DNA from: Nonomuraea muscovyensis | Lineage (GTDB): Bacteria; Actinomycetota; Actinomycetes; Streptosporangiales; Streptosporangiaceae | Direction of reading: 5' to 3' | Assembly: GCF_014207745.1 (NCBI RefSeq) | Contig: NZ_JACHJB010000004.1 | Location: 62,001 to 126,000 of the forward strand | DNA length: 64,000 bases | Shown: one piece after another, positions 8,872 through 17,005 of the stretch | How the letters are laid out: the number at the start of each line of letters is the position of its first letter | Numbering within the stretch: the stretch's first letter is position 1 | The notes under the pieces: model-generated | What the model was told of the DNA's origin: nothing | Databases searched by the model: none | The model's input: the letters and a program-made list of their open reading frames with translations, nothing else | Position numbers and translations under genes: made by a program

Positions 8872-10314
8872 ATGTCCGCAACCACTGCCCGGATGGACGC
8901 GCGCGCCTGGGGTGTGCTGCTCGTCCTGGCCGGCGCGGTCTTCCTGGAGGGGATCGACGTCGCGATGCTGAACGTGGCGCTGCCCGCGATCCGCGCCGAC
9001 CTGGGCCTGTCGACCGGGACGCTCAGCGGGGTGGTCAGCGCCTACGTGCTCGGCTACGGGGGGTTCATGCTGCTCGGTGGCCGAGCCGCCGACCTGCTGG
9101 GCCGCCGTCGGATGTTCCTGTTCTGGCTGGCCGTCTTCCTGGTGTTCTCCGGCCTGGGCGGCCTGGCGAGCGAGGGGTGGATGCTGCTGGTCGCCCGGTT
9201 CGTCACCGGTGTCGCCGCCGCGTTCATGGCGCCCGCGGGCCTGGCGTTGATCACCGGGAACTTCCCCGAGGGCCCGCAGCGCACCAAGGCGCTCGGCGTC
9301 TACGCCGGCACGGCGGCGGGCGGCTTCTCGCTCGGGCTGGTCGTCGGCGGCCTGCTGACCGCGATCGGCTGGCGCTGGGTGTTCTTCGCACCCGTGGTGC
9401 TGTCGGCCGTGATCCTGGTGGCGGCCCTGGTGCTGCTCAGGGACGCCGACTCGCCCGAGCGGCAGGCCGGCGGCTTCGACCTGCCCGGCGCCCTCAGCGT
9501 CACCGGGGCGATGCTGCTGCTGGCGTACGGCGTGGTACGCCTGGAGCACCCCGGCGACGGCACGGCTCTGACCCTGGGCGTCTTCGCCGCCGGCGCGGCG
9601 CTGCTGGGGATCTTCGTGCTGGTGGAGCGCCGGTCGGCGAACCCGCTGGTGCGGCTGGGCATCCTGCGCTCCGGGCCGCTCGTCCGGGCCAACCTCGGGG
9701 CGCTGCTCTTCCTCGGGTCGTTCGCCGGGTTCCAGTTCCTGGCGACGCTGTACCTGCAGGAGCTGCGCGGGTGGAGCGCCCTGCAGACGGGCGTGGCCAT
9801 GCTGGTCATCGGCATGGACACCATCCTCGCGCCGACGCTCACGCCGCGCCTGGTCAGCCGGTTCGGCAACGTGCCCGTACTGCTGGGCGGGCTCGTGGTG
9901 GCCGGCGTCGGCTATGCCCTGTTCCTGCCGTTCGATCTGGACTGGACCTACGCGGCGATGCTGCCGACCATGGTGCTGCTCGGCATCGCCTTCTCGCTGA
10001 CGTACGGCCCGCTGACCATGGCGGCCACCGACGGCGTCGCCGAATCCGAGCAGGGCCTGGCCGGCGGCCTGCTCTACACCTCCTTCCAGTTCGGCACGGC
10101 ACTCGGGCTGTCGGCGGTGACGGCGGTGAGCGTGGCCGCCCTCGGCGGCGCCACGGCGCCGGAGGCGAGGCTGGAGGCGCTGCGCACCGCCCTGGCCGTG
10201 CCCGTCGCCGCCGCGGTGGCGGCCGTCCTGATCACCGCGTACGGCCTGCTCCGCGGGGCGCGCGGCCGGCACGTGCCCGAGCCCGCGACCGGCGACGTCC
10301 GCGCCTCGGCCTGA
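8872..10314 (+). CDS. MFS drug-resistance transporter (DHA2-like)
   Basis: The 480-residue protein has about 14 membrane helices and the MFS motif A region (Gly-Gly-Arg-Ala-Ala-Asp-Leu-Leu-Gly-Arg-Arg-Arg) after helix 2. The conserved helix-1 Asp-Val-Ala-Met-Leu-Asn-Val-Ala-Leu-Pro places it with EmrB/QacA-like proton-driven exporters. ATG 8872 is chosen because GAGAGGAG precedes it; a start at 8824 is in frame but lacks such a site. The PPOX gene follows after 12 bases, and the HxlR gene is divergent. This looks like a substrate-responsive export and reduction module. Confidence 0.87.
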   Translation: MSATTARMDARAWGVLLVLAGAVFLEGIDVAMLNVALPAIRADLGLSTGTLSGVVSAYVLGYGGFMLLGGRAADLLGRRRMFLFWLAVFLVFSGLGGLASEGWMLLVARFVTGVAAAFMAPAGLALITGNFPEGPQRTKALGVYAGTAAGGFSLGLVVGGLLTAIGWRWVFFAPVVLSAVILVAALVLLRDADSPERQAGGFDLPGALSVTGAMLLLAYGVVRLEHPGDGTALTLGVFAAGAALLGIFVLVERRSANPLVRLGILRSGPLVRANLGALLFLGSFAGFQFLATLYLQELRGWSALQTGVAMLVIGMDTILAPTLTPRLVSRFGNVPVLLGGLVVAGVGYALFLPFDLDWTYAAMLPTMVLLGIAFSLTYGPLTMAATDGVAESEQGLAGGLLYTSFQFGTALGLSAVTAVSVAALGGATAPEARLEALRTALAVPVAAAVAAVLITAYGLLRGARGRHVPEPATGDVRASA

Positions 10315-10326
10315 GGGGAGGCTCCG

Positions 10327-10812
10327 ATGACCGGCAAGGTGACGTCGTTCGCGGCGATCGAGGATGAGTTCTCCACCTACATCGGCGACATCGTCTACGC
10401 CACCATGACCACCGTGGACGCCAAGGGACGGCCCCGGGCGCGGGTCCTGATCCCGGTGTGGGAGGTGGTGGACGGCCGCCCGCTCGGCTGGCTGGCCACG
10501 TACCGCACCCCGGTGAAGGCCGCGCACCTGGCGCGGAACCCGCACGCGACGTTCTCCTACTGGACGCACCGGCAGAACGCCGTGGCCGTCGACACCGTCG
10601 CCGAGTGGGTGGACGACGTGGAGGTCACCCGCAGGGTGTGGCGGCTCTACGAGCAGGGCAGCCCGCCGGGGGCCGGCTACGACCTGGGCAACTTCTGGAG
10701 CGGCGTGGACGATCCCGGCCTGCACGTCCTCCGGCTCACGCCCTGGCGTGTCCAGGTCATCCGCGGCCGTGACCTGCGCGGCCGCATCTGGCAGGCGGAG
10801 GGCACCGCCTGA
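10327..10812 (+). CDS. pyridoxamine 5'-phosphate oxidase-like flavin or F420-binding protein
   Basis: The 161-residue protein has the split-barrel PPOX layout: Tyr-Ala-Thr-Met-Thr-Thr-Val-Asp near the N terminus, Arg-Pro-Arg-Ala-Arg-Val-Leu-Ile-Pro, and Arg-Thr-Pro-Val-Lys-Ala-Ala-His-Leu for phosphate binding. Members bind FMN or F420 and reduce or oxidise small molecules; the cofactor here cannot be settled. A GAGGGGAGG ribosome site lies just after the MFS stop, so it is almost certainly co-transcribed with the transporter and controlled by the HxlR protein. Confidence 0.8.
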   Translation: MTGKVTSFAAIEDEFSTYIGDIVYATMTTVDAKGRPRARVLIPVWEVVDGRPLGWLATYRTPVKAAHLARNPHATFSYWTHRQNAVAVDTVAEWVDDVEVTRRVWRLYEQGSPPGAGYDLGNFWSGVDDPGLHVLRLTPWRVQVIRGRDLRGRIWQAEGTA

Positions 10813-10989
10813 CCGTCCCGGGCCGCGGATCGCGGCAGGGCCGAAATGCGAGCCGCCGGACCGGCGTTGTTCCCTCCATAGGTGCGTGGCGGGACGTGGG
10901 CCGGATCGCCGCGGGTGACGCCGGGCCCCGTGGTGCGGGGCAGGGCGGAGGCGGGCGCGGGTCCGGCCTCCGCCACGGAGGGAGGTCCC

Positions 10990-12471
10990 ATGAACGCCGC
11001 GTCTGCGCACGCCGGGCCGGATCCACGCCGGTGGAAGGCCCTCGCGGTCACCCTGGTCGTCGGCTTCATGATCCTGCTCGACGTGACCATCGTGGCCGTG
11101 GCGCTGCCGTCCATGCAGCGCGACCTCGGCGCCTCGCCCGCCGAGGTGCAGTGGGTGGTGTCCGGGTACGCGCTGACGTTCGCCCTCTCCCTGGTGCTGG
11201 CGGGGCGGCTGGGCGACGCGATCGGCCGGCGACGCATCTTCCTGGTCGCGCTGAGCGCCTTCGTGCTGTGCAGCATGGCGGCGGGGGCCGCCCCGACCAT
11301 CGAGCTGCTGGTGGTGGCGCGGCTCGCGCAGGGGATCGCCGCCGGCTGCCTGGCCCCGCAGAACTCGGCCCTGATCCAGCAGTTGTTCACCGGCGCGGAA
11401 CGGGGCCGCGCGTTCGGCCTCTTCGGGGCGACCGTCGGGATCTCCAGCGCGGTCGGCCCGATCACCGGCGGGGTGATACTCGCGCTCGCGTCCGGCGACG
11501 AGGGCTGGCGCTGGATCTTCTTCGTCAACGTGCCGATCGGGGTCGCCGCGCTCGTCCTGGCCGCCCGGCTGTTGCCGCACGGCCGAGGCTCCCGGCGCGG
11601 GTCGCTCGACCTGGTCGGCGTGACCACGCTGGGCGGTGGCGTGTTCCTCGTCATGCTCCCGCTCGTGCAGGCCGACTCGGGTGGCGTTCAGCGGCTGTGG
11701 TGGATGTTCCCGGCCGGGGCGCTGCTCCTGGCGGCGTTCGCGCTGTGGGAGCGGCGGATCGCGCGCCGGGGCGGCGAACCGCTGCTCGACCCCAGGCTGA
11801 TCACCGAGACCCGCGGCTACGCGCCCGGTTCCGCGCTCGCGGCGGTGTACTTCGTCGGGTTCAGCGGTGTCTGGCTGGTCTTCGCGCTCTTCTTCCAGAA
11901 CGGGCTGGGGTTCTCGCCGCTGATGTCCGGGCTCTGCGTCACACCGTTCGCGCTCGGCTCGGCAGCCGCGGCGGTCGTGGCCGGCCGGCTGGTGGAACGG
12001 CTGGGACGGCTGCTGACCGTGCTCGGGCTCGTCGGGGTCGTGCTGGGGCTGTCCGCGGCGGCGCTGCTGCTGGGCTTCGGCACCCCGCCCGGTGCCGTGT
12101 GGGCCGCGGTCCCCGCGTTGCTCGTCGGCGGCATCGGCAGCGGCTTCGTGATCTCGCCCAACGTGACGATGACGCTGAAGGAGGTGCCGGTGCGGATGGC
12201 CGGCGCGGCCGGTGGCGCCCTGCAGACGGGGCAACGTCTCGGCGGGGCGGTCGGCACGGCGGCGCTGCCCGGCCTGTACTACCTGGTCCTCGCGTCGAGC
12301 GGCGGCGACATCGCGGAGGCCGTCGCCGTGGCCCTGGGAGCCGCGGTCGCCGGCGTGGCGGTCGCCCTCGCCATCGCGGTGGCGGAGTGGCGGCGGGACG
12401 GCCGCCCCGCCACGGTCCGGCCGTGCCGTCCCGAGGTGGCCCACGGCCACACCCACGCGAGCCATGGCTGA
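10990..12471 (+). CDS. MFS multidrug exporter (DHA2, EmrB/QacA type)
   Basis: The 493-residue protein has 14 predicted helices, helix-1 motif Leu-Asp-Val-Thr-Ile-Val-Ala-Val-Ala-Leu-Pro, and motif A Gly-Arg-Leu-Gly-Asp-Ala-Ile-Gly-Arg-Arg-Arg. The motif C-like segment is Gly-Ala-Thr-Val-Gly-Ile-Ser-Ser-Ala-Val-Gly-Pro-Ile-Thr-Gly-Gly. ATG 10990 is preceded by GGAGGGAGG; an in-frame GTG/ATG further upstream lacks a ribosome site. It is a proton-antiport drug exporter by family. It is not obviously paralogous to the exporter at 8872 beyond the shared family. The cytoplasmic tail is His-rich. Confidence 0.87.
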   Translation: MNAASAHAGPDPRRWKALAVTLVVGFMILLDVTIVAVALPSMQRDLGASPAEVQWVVSGYALTFALSLVLAGRLGDAIGRRRIFLVALSAFVLCSMAAGAAPTIELLVVARLAQGIAAGCLAPQNSALIQQLFTGAERGRAFGLFGATVGISSAVGPITGGVILALASGDEGWRWIFFVNVPIGVAALVLAARLLPHGRGSRRGSLDLVGVTTLGGGVFLVMLPLVQADSGGVQRLWWMFPAGALLLAAFALWERRIARRGGEPLLDPRLITETRGYAPGSALAAVYFVGFSGVWLVFALFFQNGLGFSPLMSGLCVTPFALGSAAAAVVAGRLVERLGRLLTVLGLVGVVLGLSAAALLLGFGTPPGAVWAAVPALLVGGIGSGFVISPNVTMTLKEVPVRMAGAAGGALQTGQRLGGAVGTAALPGLYYLVLASSGGDIAEAVAVALGAAVAGVAVALAIAVAEWRRDGRPATVRPCRPEVAHGHTHASHG

Positions 12472-12473
12472 CC

Positions 12474-12493
12474 GCGCCGGCGCATGCCGGCGC
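12474..12493. terminator. perfect hairpin after MFS gene
   Basis: GCGCCGGC, loop GCAT, GCCGGCGC immediately after the MFS stop and before the convergent DUF4235 gene. An eight-base-pair GC stem with no T-run is common for actinomycete terminators. Confidence 0.45.
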
Positions 12494-12522
12494 TCACCCG
12501 CTGCTCGCGGGCCGTACGGGCC

Positions 12523-12780
12523 TCAGCCCTTGCCCTCGACCGCCCGGCGGCGGAAGGTCTGCGCGCCCGCGCGATGCACGGCGGCCTTGACCAGGCCGAA
12601 GAGCGCCCCCTGGATCGCGGCGGCGACGAGGACCTCGGTCCAGCCGCGGCCCAGGTCGTCGGCGTCCGGTGCGTCGTCCTGGCCGGTGGTCAGCTTCCAG
12701 ACCCGCTTGAACAGCGACACCGCCAGCGCGCCGCTCAGCATGCCCATCACCAGCGATGCGGTCTTCTCCACAGTGTGCAT
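12523..12780 (-). CDS. DUF4235 small membrane protein
   Basis: This 85-residue protein opens with a hydrophobic helix (Ser-Leu-Val-Met-Gly-Met-Leu-Ser-Gly-Ala-Leu-Ala) followed by Lys-Arg-Val-Trp-Lys-Leu-Thr-Thr-Gly. It then has a charged loop and a second helix starting Glu-Val-Leu-Val-Ala-Ala-Ala-Ile-Gln-Gly-Ala, ending Arg-Arg-Ala-Val-Glu-Gly. That pattern is the DUF4235 family, confined mainly to actinobacteria and of unknown role. It stands alone between a convergent exporter and a divergent short gene. Confidence 0.8.
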   Translation of the reverse strand: MHTVEKTASLVMGMLSGALAVSLFKRVWKLTTGQDDAPDADDLGRGWTEVLVAAAIQGALFGLVKAAVHRAGAQTFRRRAVEGKG

Positions 12781-12864
12781 CTCAGCTCCTCACGACGGTG
12801 TCTGCCTGTGCCCCGTGTGGCGCTCATAAACGTGGACGAGCTCATCGCCGGCGGCTGCGACCCG

Positions 12865-13107
12865 TCAGGCCATCGCCGGGCAGGTCGCCAGGGTCGCGGC
12901 CGGGCCGCCGGCCGACGCCGTCATCGACGCCACGAGGTCGCGTACGTGCGCCGGTACCTGTCGTCGTCCTCGGTCGTCCCCCACCTCGTAGGCCCAGGGA
13001 ACCGGTTCTCCGGTCGCCCTCATCATCGCCGCGTGGGCGGCGTTCTGCCGCTCCCGGTCCCCTGACCAGAGATCGCCGAACTCTTCCGGCACCGAACTGC
13101 TGGTCAC
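12865..13107 (-). CDS. 80-residue hypothetical protein
   Basis: A GTG at 13107 behind GGAGGTG gives an 80-residue soluble protein. It contains Glu-Glu-Phe-Gly-Asp-Leu-Trp, then Arg-Gln-Asn-Ala-Ala-His-Ala-Ala-Met-Met-Arg-Ala-Thr-Gly-Glu-Pro-Val-Pro-Trp-Ala-Tyr-Glu-Val, which looks like a conserved core. I do not recognise the family. The longer reading frame to 13470 would overlap the sigma-factor gene and is rejected. It is divergent from the sigma gene at 13223. Confidence 0.5.
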   Translation of the reverse strand: MTSSSVPEEFGDLWSGDRERQNAAHAAMMRATGEPVPWAYEVGDDRGRRQVPAHVRDLVASMTASAGGPAATLATCPAMA

Positions 13108-13222
13108 GGGCGCACCTCCGCCGTCGGGGACCACGTCACGCCGCGTCCCACCATGGCAGACGCGGCCGTGGTTCCAACCCCGTCGATCCAGGCGGCGTTG
13201 ACAGAGGGATGAGAGGAGACGC

Positions 13223-13747
13223 ATGGATCGATACGAGGGCTTCAGGGAGTTCGTGCACGGGCGCCAGCAGGCCCTGATGCGCAGCGCGTACCTGCTCACC
13301 GGGGACGCCTCCCAGGCCGAGGATCTGCTGCAGACCGTGCTCATGCGGACCGCCCGGCACTGGCACCGGCTCGCCGGGGACGGCAACCCGGAGGCGTACG
13401 TCCGCAGAGCGCTGATCAACGAGCACGTCTCGTGGCGCAGGCGGTTACGCCGGCGCCCCGAGACCCCCACGGCGCATCCGCCGGACCGCGGCCGGGATCG
13501 CGGCGACGAGAGCCTGCACCGCCTGGCGTTGCAGGAGGCGCTGATGCGACTGACCCCGCGCCAGCGCGCCGTGCTGGTGCTGCGCTACTACGAGGACCGC
13601 AGCGTCGAGGAGACCGCCGCCCTGCTCGGCTGCTCCGCGGGCACGGTCAAGAGCCAGACCAGTCATGCCCTGGGACGGCTGCGCGTTCTCGCCCCCGAAC
13701 TGGCCGATCTGCTCAACGCCGTCGATCCCCAGGAGGTCCCCCGATGA
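13223..13747 (+). CDS. SigE-family ECF RNA polymerase sigma factor
   Basis: The 174-residue sigma factor has region 2 (about residues 10-75, with Ala-Glu-Asp-Leu-Leu-Gln) and region 4 (about 105-165). The region 4 helix-turn-helix reads Ser-Val-Glu-Glu-Thr-Ala-Ala-Leu-Leu-Gly-Cys-Ser-Ala-Gly-Thr-Val-Lys-Ser. The start Phe-Arg-Glu-Phe-Val-His-Gly-Arg and overall pattern match the actinobacterial 'SigE family' ECF proteins. A GAGAGGAGAC ribosome site precedes ATG 13223. It overlaps the next gene by ATGA, implying translational coupling, so the downstream protein is its likely partner. Confidence 0.88.
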   Translation: MDRYEGFREFVHGRQQALMRSAYLLTGDASQAEDLLQTVLMRTARHWHRLAGDGNPEAYVRRALINEHVSWRRRLRRRPETPTAHPPDRGRDRGDESLHRLALQEALMRLTPRQRAVLVLRYYEDRSVEETAALLGCSAGTVKSQTSHALGRLRVLAPELADLLNAVDPQEVPR

Positions 13748-14952
13748 CCGGATTCCGCGACGAGTTGCACCTGCTCGCCCGCCAGGCTCCCGCCGTCGAT
13801 CTCGCCGAGCGCGCGCTGCGGGGCGCGAGGCGGAGGCGGCGGATCGGCGTCTACGGTTCCGCGCTCGCGACACTGGTCGCCGTGGCACTGAGTGCGACGG
13901 TGCTCACCGGCGGACTCCTCGGCGGCGCCGACGAGGGCACGATCAGCGGCCGCGCGACCGACGTGCTGCCCGCCTCGGGGGTGGACCCGCTCGCCTACGC
14001 CTACTACGACATGTGCGGGCGGAGGTGGAGGCTCGGGGAGAACACCCGCGATTTCGCGGGCGAGGACTGCGTCCAGTGGCGCGTGGTCACGCGCACCGGG
14101 CAGAACTTCCGGATGCCCGAGGCGCTGAGCTTCTACACCGACCAGACCAGGCAGAACTACATGAACACCGCCGCTCCCGTGGCCATCACCCCAGACGGCC
14201 GGCGGATCGCCTACTACAGCGAGAAGGACCAGCGGTTCGCCGTGCGGGACCTGGAGTCGGGCGAAGTCCGGTCGGCGCCGCAGACCGTGACCAGGGCGAC
14301 GATGGTCGCCCACGGTGGGCTGCTCCGGCTGTCACCCGACGGCCGGTACCTGGGCCTGAATGGTTTCGGCGGGCTGGACGCGGTCGTCGACATGGACACC
14401 GCACAGGTCACCGAGATCCCCGTGGGCTGGCACGTGCACAGCGTCGCCGCCGGCGGCTCCCCGGTCGTCCTCGTGAACGAACATGGCCGGTACGCGCTCC
14501 TGGCCGATGGGCAGGCGCGGCCCTTCACCGCCGAGGACGTGGCGCAGCAGGTGAGCGACCTGGCGCCCGACGGGCGGAGGGTGGCCTACCTGACCGGCGG
14601 GAGGTCGGGGCTGACGGCCGGCGGTGTGCAGAAGTCGCGTCCCGACGACACGATCGTCACGGTCGACGCGACGACGGGACGGACGCTGTCCACGGTGAAG
14701 CTCCGCGCCATGTCCGGAAATTTCCGGATATGGCGGATCGGCGGCTGGCACAGCCCCACGGAGGTGGTCGTCTCGGAGATCGTCCACGACTCGTCCTGGA
14801 TCGACAGCCGTACGGGAGGGCCGGCCAAGGGGCGCGTGCCCGTCCTGGGCGAGACGGCGTACGCCCTGGACGTCAGAACGGGCGTTGTGCGCAAGCTGCA
14901 CACCTACACCTACCGGGGCTGGAGCGGCGACGTCGTCCTCCCGGGCTTCTAG
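13744..14952 (+). CDS. membrane-anchored beta-propeller protein coupled to the sigma factor
   Basis: The 402-residue protein begins with a short cytoplasmic segment containing a run of five arginines. A single membrane helix follows (about residues 36-58). The extracytoplasmic part has repeated strand patterns such as Ile-Thr-Pro-Asp-Gly-Arg-Arg-Ile-Ala-Tyr and Leu-Ser-Pro-Asp-Gly-Arg-Tyr, typical of TolB/WD40-like propellers. It starts inside the sigma gene's stop (ATGA). I see no zinc-binding anti-sigma motif, so any anti-sigma action would have to come from the short N-terminal segment; that is inference. A signalling or surface-sensing role is likely. Confidence 0.7.
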   Translation: MTGFRDELHLLARQAPAVDLAERALRGARRRRRIGVYGSALATLVAVALSATVLTGGLLGGADEGTISGRATDVLPASGVDPLAYAYYDMCGRRWRLGENTRDFAGEDCVQWRVVTRTGQNFRMPEALSFYTDQTRQNYMNTAAPVAITPDGRRIAYYSEKDQRFAVRDLESGEVRSAPQTVTRATMVAHGGLLRLSPDGRYLGLNGFGGLDAVVDMDTAQVTEIPVGWHVHSVAAGGSPVVLVNEHGRYALLADGQARPFTAEDVAQQVSDLAPDGRRVAYLTGGRSGLTAGGVQKSRPDDTIVTVDATTGRTLSTVKLRAMSGNFRIWRIGGWHSPTEVVVSEIVHDSSWIDSRTGGPAKGRVPVLGETAYALDVRTGVVRKLHTYTYRGWSGDVVLPGF

Positions 14953-15078
14953 CGCGGACCCCGGCCTGGTGGCGCGACGCCGCGCCACCCCCGACGCCGG
15001 GAGGGCCGGACCGATGACCTGAGTGGGATCGGTCGGCGGGAGATCGGGGCGGTTCCTATACGCTGACGGCGAGCGGGG

Positions 15079-15171
15079 ATGGGCAAGACCGAACTGCTCG
15101 ACACGGCCGTGCGGCAGGCCGGTTCCATGGGCGCCCGCGTGCTGCGCGCCTCCCGCTCCGAGTTCGAGTGA
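15079..15171 (+). pseudogene. fragment of a LuxR/AAA-type regulator (Walker A remnant)
   Basis: A 30-residue frame reads Gly-Met-Gly-Lys-Thr-Glu-Leu-Leu-Asp-Thr-Ala, a Walker A end as in large LuxR-family ATPase regulators. Gly-Ala-Arg-Val-Leu-Arg-Ala and a TGA follow. The same frame has a stop just upstream, so neither the P-loop start nor the rest of the gene survives. It is probably debris from a deleted regulator between the propeller gene and the reductase. Confidence 0.4.
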
Positions 15172-15329
15172 CGGTGGCGCGGTACACCGACCACCGCGCA
15201 TCGCCCGCCCCAGCAGGAGCGGCACGTGCACGACGTCGTCGAAGTGAATGGTCTGCGGTTCCCGACGGTGCGCCAGGCCTCCGGGCAGCCCTCACCGATG
15301 CTGACGAGAAACGAGAAAGAGGTGCAGTC

Positions 15330-16313
15330 ATGCGCGCCGTGATTCTGCAAGAGTTCGGCACTCCGCTGATCCTCACCGAGATCGACAAGCCCGCCGCCGA
15401 ACCGGGCCAGGTGCTGGTCAAGGTCAAGGCCAGCGGCGTCAACCCGCTGGACACCAAGATCCGGGCCGGCAAGGCCGCCCACGCCGAGCGCACGCTGCCG
15501 GCCGTCCTCGGCCTGGATCTGGCCGGTGTGGTCGAGGAGGTCGGCGCGGGCGTCAGCGACTTCGCGCCCGGCGACGAGGTCTACGGCATGACCGGTGGCG
15601 TCGGAGATCTGCAGGGCTCGCTCGCCGAGTACGCGGCCGTCGACGCCCGTCTGCTCGCCCGCAAGCCAACCGCGCTCGCCATGCGCGAGGCCGCGGCTCT
15701 GCCCCTGGTCGTCATCACGGCCTGGGAGGGCTTGGTCGACAGGGCTCAGGTCCAGGCGGGGCAGAAGGTCCTCATCCACGGCGGGGCCGGCGGCATCGGC
15801 CACGTGGCCGTGCAGATCGCCCGGGCCCGCGGTGCCGAGGTCTTCGCCACCGCGTCGCCCTCGCGGCTGGAGGCCGTCGCGCGCCTGGGAGCCACCCCCA
15901 TCGACCACACCACCACCGCCGTGGACGAATACGTCGCCAGGCACACCGGCGGCGAGGGCTTCGACGTCATCTTCGACACCGTCGGCGGAGCCGTGCTCGA
16001 CGCATCCTTCGCGGCCGTACGCACCTACACGGGTCACGTCGTGAGCGCCCTGGGTTGGGGGACCCACAGCATCGCGCCCCTCTCCTTCCGCGGGGCGACC
16101 TACTCCGGCGTCTTCACCCTGCTGCCCATGCTGACCGGCCGCGGGCGGGAACACCACAGCCAGATCATGCGTGAGGCCGCCGCGCTCGCCGACGCGGGGG
16201 CACTCAAGCCGCGACTCGATCCCAGGCGCTTCACGCTCGCCGACGTCGCCGACGCCCACACGGCCGTGGAGAGCGGCTCCGCGCAAGGCAAGATCGTGAT
16301 CGACGTCAACTGA
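15330..16313 (+). CDS. zinc-independent quinone oxidoreductase / medium-chain dehydrogenase
   Basis: The 327-residue enzyme has an N-terminal GroES-like domain (Ser-Gly-Val-Asn-Pro-Leu-Asp-Thr-Lys near 41-49) and a Rossmann domain with Gly-Gly-Ala-Gly-Gly-Ile-Gly for NADPH. The catalytic zinc ligands of alcohol dehydrogenases are absent, which puts it in the quinone-reductase group (NADPH to quinone or enone). ATG 15330 has AGAGG nine bases upstream; the frame extends to 15168 but that part is not family-like. A truncated relative occurs at 16853-16932 on the other strand. Confidence 0.85.
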   Translation: MRAVILQEFGTPLILTEIDKPAAEPGQVLVKVKASGVNPLDTKIRAGKAAHAERTLPAVLGLDLAGVVEEVGAGVSDFAPGDEVYGMTGGVGDLQGSLAEYAAVDARLLARKPTALAMREAAALPLVVITAWEGLVDRAQVQAGQKVLIHGGAGGIGHVAVQIARARGAEVFATASPSRLEAVARLGATPIDHTTTAVDEYVARHTGGEGFDVIFDTVGGAVLDASFAAVRTYTGHVVSALGWGTHSIAPLSFRGATYSGVFTLLPMLTGRGREHHSQIMREAAALADAGALKPRLDPRRFTLADVADAHTAVESGSAQGKIVIDVN

Positions 16314-16479
16314 CACCCGATCAGGCGATCGGTTCCGGGGGCGAGTTCCGGCCACGAGGGGGCGAACCGGATGGCCTCCAGGGCCTCCGTGATCAGGCGG
16401 CCGGCCGAGGCGGCGCCGTCGATCGTCCCTGAACGGTCGTCAACAGGCACAACCCGGCCAGAATGGTCCAGGCGCCGAG

Positions 16480-16932
16480 CTACGACCGAGCGCCGCTTCG
16501 CATGAGCCCATGGCAGGCGATGGCGGCAGCGGCCACCACGTTGAGCGAGTTGACACCGGCGGCCATCGCGGCCGGGCTCATCGGGATGCAGACCGGCGTG
16601 TCGGCCTCGTGCAGCCACCTCGACGACAGCCCGTCGCCCTCCGACCCCAGCAGCAGCGCCACCCGATCAGACAGCTTGACGGCGTCCATCGGTGTCGCGG
16701 CCTGATCCGGGGTCAGCGCCAGCGTCTGGAAACCGGCCTCGCGGATCTGCGCGAGGCCCGTGTACCAGTTGTCCATCCGCGCGTACGGGATCGAGAACAC
16801 CGCACCCATCGAAACCTTCACCGACCGCCGGTACAACGGATCGGCGCACCGGGGGGGGACTGGCCGGTCGACCTCGTCGACCCGCAACACCTCGATTCCA
16901 CCGAACTCGTCGTATCTGACTGCCCTTGTCAT
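16480..16932 (-). pseudogene. chimera: oxidoreductase N terminus fused to displaced SpoU methyltransferase 3' part
   Basis: The first 26 residues (start ATG 16932, good AGGAGAAG site) are the N terminus of a quinone-oxidoreductase-like enzyme. At a G-run near 16850-16858 the frame passes into the SpoU/TrmH catalytic domain, from Pro-Arg-Cys-Ala-Asp-Pro-Leu to the end. SPOUT motif 1 (Asn-Val-Gly-Ala-Ile-Phe-Arg) is missing, so methyltransferase activity is not expected. The methyltransferase part is nearly identical to the 19248-19668 copy. This is the leftmost and probably oldest displaced copy. Confidence 0.75.
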
Positions 16933-17005
16933 TGTCTTGCTTCTCCTGTGGCGCGCGATGCGCGGCTGACGTCGAGAACGGGAATGGTTCGTGCTGGTGT
17001 GGCTG

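Noticed and set aside
8581..12465. 1294-residue minus-strand open frame
   Set aside because: It is antisense to two MFS genes, a PPOX gene and intergenic DNA; composition is that of a high-GC shadow frame with no domain.
12865..13470. 201-residue minus-strand reading of the small gene
   Set aside because: Most of it is antisense to the sigma gene; the GTG at 13107 with GGAGGTG is a better start.
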